Shown: piece by piece, positions 33,577 to 38,940 of the stretch
Layout of the letters: each line of letters begins with the position of its first letter
Position numbering within the stretch: position 1 is the first letter of the stretch
NCBI GenBank assembly: GCA_029881215.1
Contig: JAOUNA010000009.1
Location: 1-38,940 of the forward strand
DNA: 38,940 nucleotides
Direction: 5' to 3'
Source: Myxococcales bacterium
GTDB lineage: Bacteria > Myxococcota_A > UBA9160 > SMWR01
Notes under the pieces: generated by a model
The model's input: only the letters and a program-made list of their open reading frames with translations
Database searches by the model: none
What the model was told of the DNA's origin: nothing
Position numbers and translations under genes: made by a program

Positions 33577-35628
33577 GTGAGCGGCGGCCGGATGGGCTGC
33601 GCCGCGATCCTGGTTGCATGCGGGCTGCTCGTGTGCAGCGCGGCGGCGCGTGCGCAGCATGCGGCGACGCGCCTGCTCTCCTCGCTGTCCGTGCACGAGA
33701 GGCGCGGCCGGGTCGAGGTTCAGATCCACCTGGGTGTGCCGGTGCGCTACCTGGGGCACACGCCCACCGCGCAGAGCGAGCGTTTCGTGCTCGAGATCGC
33801 TCCCCTCGCGGCGGATTCCGCGGGCGTCCCGGAGATCGATACCCGCGGTGTCCTCACGCTGTCCAACGCGGGGAGCCTTCCCCTCGACGCAGTGCGCGCG
33901 GACGGCCCGGCGGCGGCGCCTCGCCTCGAGATCCGCTTCTCCCGTCCGGTCGTTGTCGAGATCGGCCAGGCCGACGATCCGCGCAGCATCGTGGTGTCGA
34001 TCGATGCCGACTCGCTGCAGGGGCGCGACGCCGCGCGCGGCGAGCGCCTGCTGCGCGAGGCCCAGGCCGCCTTGACCGCGCAGGAGATCGACCGCGCCAT
34101 CCTGCTGTGTACCTCGGCGCTGGCGCTGGAGGAAGGCCCCCACACGCCTCGGGCGCTGGAGCTGCTGGGCGTTGCGCGCGAGCGGAAGGGTCAGTTCGCG
34201 CAGGCGATCGCGCAGTACCGAACCTATCTGGAGCGCTATCCCGAGGGCGAGGACAGCGAACGCGTGCGGCAGCGCATGCAGACGCTGATCAGCGCGAGAG
34301 ATGCTCCCGCGAGGCCGCTGCGCCGCGCGGAGCGACCCGCGCGCGCGACCGATTACGACATCTTCGGCAGCGTCGCCAGCTACTACACGCGCGCCGGTCA
34401 GATCGGCGGAGACTTCGGCGGTCGACTGCTCGACTCGTCCCAGCTGGCCGACGTGTACCTGTCGGGCCGGCTCCGCACGCCTTCGCTCGAGCTGCGATCG
34501 CGCGTCGCGGGAAACTACCGCTTCGACTACCGCGACCAATCCACCGCCGACGATGCGCGCATTCGCGATCTGAGCGTGGAGTTGATCCAGCGCAACGGGC
34601 CCCTGCGCATGACGCTCGGGCGGCAGTCGCGCAACCGGGGCGGCGTGCTCGGGCGCTTCGACGGGCTCGCTCTCAGCTACGCGCTGAGCGACTCCGTCGA
34701 GCTCGGCGCGGTCTCCGGCTTTCCGCTCGACACGGGCTTCTCGAACGCCATCGACACCGACGTCGTGCTCGGCGGCCTGCGTCTCGGCCTGCGCGGGCCC
34801 GACGAGCGCGTGAGCGGAGAGCTGTACGGCATCTACCAGGACGGGCCCGCATCGACCGATCGCGCGGCGCTCGGCGGAGAGCTGCGCTACCGGGGCGACT
34901 GGGGTGTGGCGGGCGGATTCGTCGATTACGACGTCTACTTCGCGAGCCTCAATCGCATGTTCCTGGTCGGCAACTGGAACGCGACGCCCGCACTCGATCT
35001 GAACGCGCTCGTGCAGTACGGGAACGCGCCCTTCCTCACCTCGCGCAGCGCCCTCATCGGCTCGGGGGTGACGTCGCTCGACGATCTGCCCGGGAATCCC
35101 GACGCCGCTGCGGTTCGGGATCTCGCGCTCGACCGGACCGGCAAAGCCACCAATTTTGCCATCGGAGGCAGCTATCGCTTCCTGGATGTGTACCGGTTCA
35201 CGCTCGATCTCAACGCCGGTCGCTTCTCGGGTACGCGCGCCCTGAACGAACAGGACGCGACGGGATTCGAGTTCTCGTACCTCGCTCAGGTATCGCGCGA
35301 CGCGCTATTCCTGAGCCGGGATTCGCACACGCTGGGCGTGCGGGCTTTCGACGGCGAGAGCGCGCGCAGCGCCGGCGTGTACTGGCTCGGACGCCTGCCG
35401 CTCTCGGATCGGCTGTACGTGAATCCGCGCCTGCTGGCAGAGTTCCGCGATGCGGCGGCGGGAGCCAATCAGTGGCTGCTGACCCCCGCGCTGCGTGTCG
35501 AGTACCGCCTCGATCAGCTGATCTTCGACCTGGAGGGTCGCTACGAGGTGCGCCTGCTGTCGACGCCACGGGTTTCCGACACGGGATCGTTCTACAGCAT
35601 CGACCTGGGGCTTCGCTATGAGTTCTGA
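33577..35628 (+). CDS. Outer-membrane beta-barrel with AMIN-like and TPR-like N-terminal parts
   Basis: Exported protein of 683 residues. Signal peptide at about 5-27 (ending AARAQ). A beta-rich segment (about 30-145) resembles AMIN-type domains. A TPR-like helical stretch follows (about 150-235, for example ALELLGVARERKGQFAQAIAQY). From about 255 to the end it has alternating strands and short turns, closing with the aromatic LGLRYEF expected for barrel insertion. A porin or conduit sheath is likely. The GTG at 33577 is set by AGGAG 6 bases upstream; ATG at 33550 is in frame. It diverges from the cytochromes and its end overlaps the flavoprotein gene by 11 bases. I know no exact family name. 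Confidence 0.8.
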   Translation: MSGGRMGCAAILVACGLLVCSAAARAQHAATRLLSSLSVHERRGRVEVQIHLGVPVRYLGHTPTAQSERFVLEIAPLAADSAGVPEIDTRGVLTLSNAGSLPLDAVRADGPAAAPRLEIRFSRPVVVEIGQADDPRSIVVSIDADSLQGRDAARGERLLREAQAALTAQEIDRAILLCTSALALEEGPHTPRALELLGVARERKGQFAQAIAQYRTYLERYPEGEDSERVRQRMQTLISARDAPARPLRRAERPARATDYDIFGSVASYYTRAGQIGGDFGGRLLDSSQLADVYLSGRLRTPSLELRSRVAGNYRFDYRDQSTADDARIRDLSVELIQRNGPLRMTLGRQSRNRGGVLGRFDGLALSYALSDSVELGAVSGFPLDTGFSNAIDTDVVLGGLRLGLRGPDERVSGELYGIYQDGPASTDRAALGGELRYRGDWGVAGGFVDYDVYFASLNRMFLVGNWNATPALDLNALVQYGNAPFLTSRSALIGSGVTSLDDLPGNPDAAAVRDLALDRTGKATNFAIGGSYRFLDVYRFTLDLNAGRFSGTRALNEQDATGFEFSYLAQVSRDALFLSRDSHTLGVRAFDGESARSAGVYWLGRLPLSDRLYVNPRLLAEFRDAAAGANQWLLTPALRVEYRLDQLIFDLEGRYEVRLLSTPRVSDTGSFYSIDLGLRYEF

Positions 35629-36955
35629 CGCAGTGTTCACGGGTCTGGTCTACGTCGCACCGATGCTGGCGCTGTGCGTCCTGTACCTGTGGCGCAACGA
35701 GGCGCGCACGCAGAAGAACCTCGCGACGCTGAGCCGGGCGCAGCGCGAGGGGCTGACGGAGCCGCCCTCGCTGCATCCCCAGATCGACCCCAACCGCTGC
35801 CTCGGCTGCGCGACGTGCGTGGATGCCTGCCCCGAGCACGACGTGCTGGGACTCGTTCACGGCAAGGCGCAGATCCTGGTCGCCGCCAACTGCGTCGGTC
35901 ACGGGGCCTGCAAGGATGCCTGCCCGTTCGATGCGATCAGCCTCGTGATCGGAACCGAGCGCCGCGGCGTCGAGATTCCACGGCTCGATGCGAAGTTCGA
36001 GACGAATCTCCCCGGCCTCTTCGTCGCCGGAGAGCTCGGCGGGATGGGACTCATTCGCAACGCGATCACCCAGGGCAGCCAGGTGATCGAATCGGTGTGC
36101 CGGCGCGGAGGCTCCTCGGGCCGCTTCGACTACGACGTGATCATCGTGGGCGCCGGGCCCGCCGGCTTCGCCGCATCGCTCTCCGCGCGCGAGCGCGGAC
36201 TTCGCGCGCTGACCCTCGAGCAGGAGCAGCTGGGCGGAGCGGTGGCGCACTATCCCCGGCGCAAGCTCGTGCTCACGGCCCCCGTCGTGCTGCCCAGCGT
36301 GGGTCGCATCGATCTGCGCGAGACCACCAAGGAGGCGCTGCTCGCGCTCTGGATGCGGGTCGAGGCCGACGTGGGTCTCGGCATCCACTACCGCGAGCGG
36401 GTGGAGCACATCGAACGCACCGGCGGCGGCTTCCGCGTGACGACGCAGCGCGCCGCCTACACGGCGCGCTCCGTGGTGCTCGCCATCGGCCGGCGCGGCA
36501 CGCCGCGCAAGCTCGAGGTCCCGGGAGAGGAGCGCAGCAAGGTCGTCTACCGGCTCAGCGACGCCGCACAGTATCGGGGTCTGCACACACTCGTGGTCGG
36601 TGGTGGCGACAGCGCGATCGAGGCCGCCTGCAGCCTGGCCGAGGAGCCCGGCACCACCGTCACCTTGTCGTATCGCGGCGCGGCGTTCAGCCGCGCCAAG
36701 CCGCGCAATCGCGAGCTCGTGAGCCAGGCCGCGGCGGCCGGGCGCCTCCAGGTGTGGCTCGCCTCCCAGGTGCGGGAGATCGCCGAGTCGAGTGCGCACA
36801 TCGAGATCGCCGACAATCTGAAGGAGATTCCGAACCAGGCGGTCTTCGTGTGCGCGGGCGGCGTGCTGCCGACGAGCTTCCTGCAGGCCATCGGGGTCGA
36901 GACGGAGACGCTCTACGGCCGGCCGCCCCGAGCGGCGGGGGGGAGCCCGAGATGA
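35618..36955 (+). CDS. Membrane-anchored 4Fe-4S/FAD NAD(P)-type oxidoreductase
   Basis: Protein of 445 residues. An N-terminal helix (about 6-26) anchors it in the inner membrane with the rest in the cytoplasm. A two-cluster ferredoxin domain follows (about 56-110): CLGCATCVDACP is canonical, while CVGHGACKDACP has His in place of the second Cys. A thioredoxin-reductase-like flavin domain is next: GAGPAG (FAD) near 178 and GGGDSA (NAD(P)) near 329. The usual CxxC redox pair is absent. I recall the His form (CxxHGAC) in related proteins, so it may be a normal family trait. It could feed electrons from NAD(P)H or ferredoxin to the envelope chain. The overlap with the barrel gene and ATGA with the next gene indicate one operon. 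Confidence 0.88.
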   Translation: MSSDAVFTGLVYVAPMLALCVLYLWRNEARTQKNLATLSRAQREGLTEPPSLHPQIDPNRCLGCATCVDACPEHDVLGLVHGKAQILVAANCVGHGACKDACPFDAISLVIGTERRGVEIPRLDAKFETNLPGLFVAGELGGMGLIRNAITQGSQVIESVCRRGGSSGRFDYDVIIVGAGPAGFAASLSARERGLRALTLEQEQLGGAVAHYPRRKLVLTAPVVLPSVGRIDLRETTKEALLALWMRVEADVGLGIHYRERVEHIERTGGGFRVTTQRAAYTARSVVLAIGRRGTPRKLEVPGEERSKVVYRLSDAAQYRGLHTLVVGGGDSAIEAACSLAEEPGTTVTLSYRGAAFSRAKPRNRELVSQAAAAGRLQVWLASQVREIAESSAHIEIADNLKEIPNQAVFVCAGGVLPTSFLQAIGVETETLYGRPPRAAGGSPR

Positions 36956-38940
36956 GCGGCGCGGCGAGCATCCGGCGCCGCGTCGCGCGCTCCGTCTGCG
37001 CGGTCGTGCTGATCGGTGCGTTCTGCGGCGCCGCGCGCGCCGGCCGCTTCGAAGACGGGCTCGCCGCCGCGAAGCTGCAGCGCTACGCAGAGGCGGCCGC
37101 GATCTGGCAGCCCCTCGCCCGCAAGGGGAACGTCGAGGCCCAGTACAGCCTGGCGGTCCTGTATCGGTCGGGCCGCGGGGTCGCCAAGGACCCGCGACGC
37201 GCCTTGCAGTGGCTCGAGCGGGCGGCGCGCGCCGGTCACGTGAAGGCGCAGTACGACCTGGCGCGGTGGTACGAGCGGGGCTGGGGCGTCAAGGCCGACC
37301 CCGACGCCGCGCGACAATGGTTCGAGCGCGCGGCCGCGCAGGGGCACGAAGCGGCGCGTGCGCATCTCGCCGAGCAGGCCGCCGGCTCGCCGCGCGTGCG
37401 TGCCGTGGGCGGGCGCGATGCGGAAGAGCGGGCGGCTCGCGCCGTGGACGACGGCGCAATCGACGGGTTGCGCGCGGCGCTCGCCGCGGGGGCGGACCCG
37501 AACGCCCGCGATCCGGGCGGGCGCACGCTGCTGATGCGCGCGGCGGCGGGCGATCGACAGGCCGTGCTGAAGGCGCTCCTGGCGGCCGGCGCAGATCCGA
37601 AGCTGCGCGATGCCTATGGCGACACGGCCCTGACGCTCGCAGCCCGCAACGGGCACAGTGCCAGCGTGCGCGCGCTGCTGGCCGGCGGTGCGCCGGTCGA
37701 TGGGCGCGACCGCATCGATCAGACACCCCTGATGATCGCGGCCTACAAGGGTCACGCGGCCACGGTCGCTGTGTTGCTGCGCGCCGGCGCCGATCCGAAC
37801 GCAGCGGACGCGGAGGGACGCCGGGCGCGGAGCCTCGCCGCAGATGCCGGTCACGCGGCGCTCGCCCGAAAGATCCGAGATGCCGGCGGGAAGTCGTCGC
37901 GCGCCGCATCCGCCGCCGCCGCACGCGACGCCAAGTGGCTCGAACAGCGCAGCGCGGCGGCGCGGGCGCAGGAGGTCGGGCCGCCGCTGGTGCTGGCGGC
38001 GGGGCGCGGGCGCGAGCCCATCGTGCGCTCGCTCCTCGCGCAGCGCGCCGACGTCGACGTGCGGGACGAAGAAGGCTTTACGGCGCTCGCGCGAGCGGCC
38101 TGGCACGGGCACGCTGCGATCGTCGGGCTGCTGCTCGATGCCGGGGCCCGCGTGGACCTCGCACCGCGGGATGGGCGCGGTCCGCTCGCACGCGCCGCGC
38201 AGGCCGGGCACGCGGACGTGGTGCGCGTGCTCGCAGCGCGCAACGGCCCGCTCGATGCAGCGGACGCCGATGGCTCGACGCCCCTCATGCTCGCCGCGCA
38301 GGCCGGACACGAGTCCGCGCTCAACGCGCTCCTGAAGGCCGGTGCGGATCGAGAGCGTGTCGATCGGGATGGCATGACGGCGCTCGCCTTCGCGGCTCGC
38401 GCGGGCCACACCGCCAGTGTGCGCGCCCTGCTCGAGGCGGGTGCCGATGCGTCGCGCGCGGATCGCGACGGCAATCCGCCCGCCTGCTGGGCGCAGGCCT
38501 CCGCTCGCCGCGCCGCGCTGGAGGAAATTCTTGGCCGCGGCGTTTCGCCGGAGACGCGCTGCGCCGACGGGGTGACGCTGCTCGGTCGCGCCGCCGCCGC
38601 GGGCGACGCCGACATGGTCGCCGCACTGCTCGAGCGCGGCGCAGAGCCCGACGCGGCGAGTGCGAACGGCAACGCGCCGCTGCTCCTGGCGGCCGACCGC
38701 GGCCACGCGGACGTGGTGCAGCTCCTGCTGGACCGCGGCGCCGTTCCCGATGCGCGCGGCTACCGCGGCAACACCGCACTGCTGCTGGCGTCGCAGCACG
38801 GGCACGCCGACGTAGTGCGACTGCTGCTCGAACGCGGCGCGCGGGCCTCGCTTCGCAATGCCGATCATCGCACGGCGGCCGAGCTGGCGGCGCGCGGGCG
38901 TCACGACGCGGTGACCGCGCTGCTCGACGGAGGGGCGAAG
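36952..38940 (+). CDS. Secreted Sel1/ankyrin-repeat protein (3' end outside window)
   Basis: At least 663 codons; the frame is still open at the window edge. The N-terminus is a basic, hydrophobic signal peptide ending ARAG. Residues about 25-140 carry about two Sel1 repeats (for example AQYSLAVLYRSGRGVAKDP). From about 160 on I count about fifteen ankyrin repeats of 33 residues (TPLMLAAQAGH, VVQLLLDRGA), with a break near 305-335. Such solenoids bind proteins. The location outside the inner membrane is notable, since most ankyrin proteins are cytoplasmic. ATGA overlap with the flavoprotein stop. Codon use looks like the neighbours, so recent transfer is not suggested. Partner unknown. Confidence 0.85.
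   Translation, partial: MSGAASIRRRVARSVCAVVLIGAFCGAARAGRFEDGLAAAKLQRYAEAAAIWQPLARKGNVEAQYSLAVLYRSGRGVAKDPRRALQWLERAARAGHVKAQYDLARWYERGWGVKADPDAARQWFERAAAQGHEAARAHLAEQAAGSPRVRAVGGRDAEERAARAVDDGAIDGLRAALAAGADPNARDPGGRTLLMRAAAGDRQAVLKALLAAGADPKLRDAYGDTALTLAARNGHSASVRALLAGGAPVDGRDRIDQTPLMIAAYKGHAATVAVLLRAGADPNAADAEGRRARSLAADAGHAALARKIRDAGGKSSRAASAAAARDAKWLEQRSAAARAQEVGPPLVLAAGRGREPIVRSLLAQRADVDVRDEEGFTALARAAWHGHAAIVGLLLDAGARVDLAPRDGRGPLARAAQAGHADVVRVLAARNGPLDAADADGSTPLMLAAQAGHESALNALLKAGADRERVDRDGMTALAFAARAGHTASVRALLEAGADASRADRDGNPPACWAQASARRAALEEILGRGVSPETRCADGVTLLGRAAAAGDADMVAALLERGAEPDAASANGNAPLLLAADRGHADVVQLLLDRGAVPDARGYRGNTALLLASQHGHADVVRLLLERGARASLRNADHRTAAELAARGRHDAVTALLDGGAK

Noticed and set aside
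1-38940. CRISPR array, insertion sequences, tRNA or rRNA genes
   Set aside because: No regularly spaced repeats, transposase motifs, terminal inverted repeats or cloverleaf-like segments were seen on either strand by eye; short tRNAs could still escape without a dedicated search.

Overview
The window is GC-rich (roughly 70% by eye), gene-dense DNA from a Gram-negative bacterium. It encodes a TonB-dependent receptor, other outer-membrane barrels, Sec signal peptides and likely lipoproteins. The gene set (PilZ fused to a PATAN/DUF4388 domain, PEP-CTERM protein, large multiheme cytochromes, many solenoid-repeat proteins, frequent GTG starts and 4-bp ATGA/GTGA overlaps) fits a member of the former Deltaproteobacteria (Myxococcota, Desulfobacterota or a Binatota-like lineage). 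There is no rRNA or ribosomal-protein marker, so this placement is inference. I saw no tRNA, rRNA, insertion sequence or CRISPR array.

Region 1 (1-4863). A complete ydcS-ydcT-ydcU and the start of ydcV lie on the minus strand. This is an ABC importer of the polyamine (putrescine-type) class in the same order as E. coli ydcSTUV. A GC-rich 12-bp-arm hairpin sits directly after ydcS. A saccharopine-dehydrogenase-like NAD(P) oxidoreductase diverges from it.

Region 2 (5098-13616). A tightly packed plus-strand operon encodes a CNNM/CorC-type CBS membrane protein, a MscS channel with a long periplasmic coiled coil, a CorA Mg2+ channel and an 823-residue TPR lipoprotein. A 305-bp leader with 15-bp tandem repeats follows, then a PEP-CTERM-tagged exported protein.

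Region 3 (13679-19890). A plus-strand set encodes a membrane-anchored sulfatase-fold enzyme with Thr at the formylglycine position, a TonB-dependent receptor, a secreted Trp-rich repeat protein and a small outer-membrane barrel. This looks like an uptake and processing locus.

Region 4 (19943-29850). Mostly single housekeeping or signalling genes: coiled-coil/GAF protein (-), secreted thermonuclease (+), PilZ/PATAN protein (-), universal stress protein (+), esterase (-), PlsC-like acyltransferase (-), ABC1/UbiB-family kinase (+), a conserved gene interrupted by an apparent 1-base frameshift (+), and an M48 metalloprotease lipoprotein (+).

Region 5 (29876-38940). This is the most interesting part, a divergent redox locus. 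On the minus strand are a ferric-reductase-like di-heme b membrane protein, a 21-heme c-type cytochrome made of three-heme modules, and a second cytochrome with nine CXXCH plus one CXXXCH motif. On the plus strand are an outer-membrane barrel with TPR and AMIN-like N-terminal parts, a membrane-anchored Fe-S/FAD oxidoreductase and a secreted Sel1/ankyrin protein that runs off the window. A CRP/FNR-like GTGA-N6-TCAC palindrome lies between the two arms. I infer a trans-envelope electron-transfer conduit.
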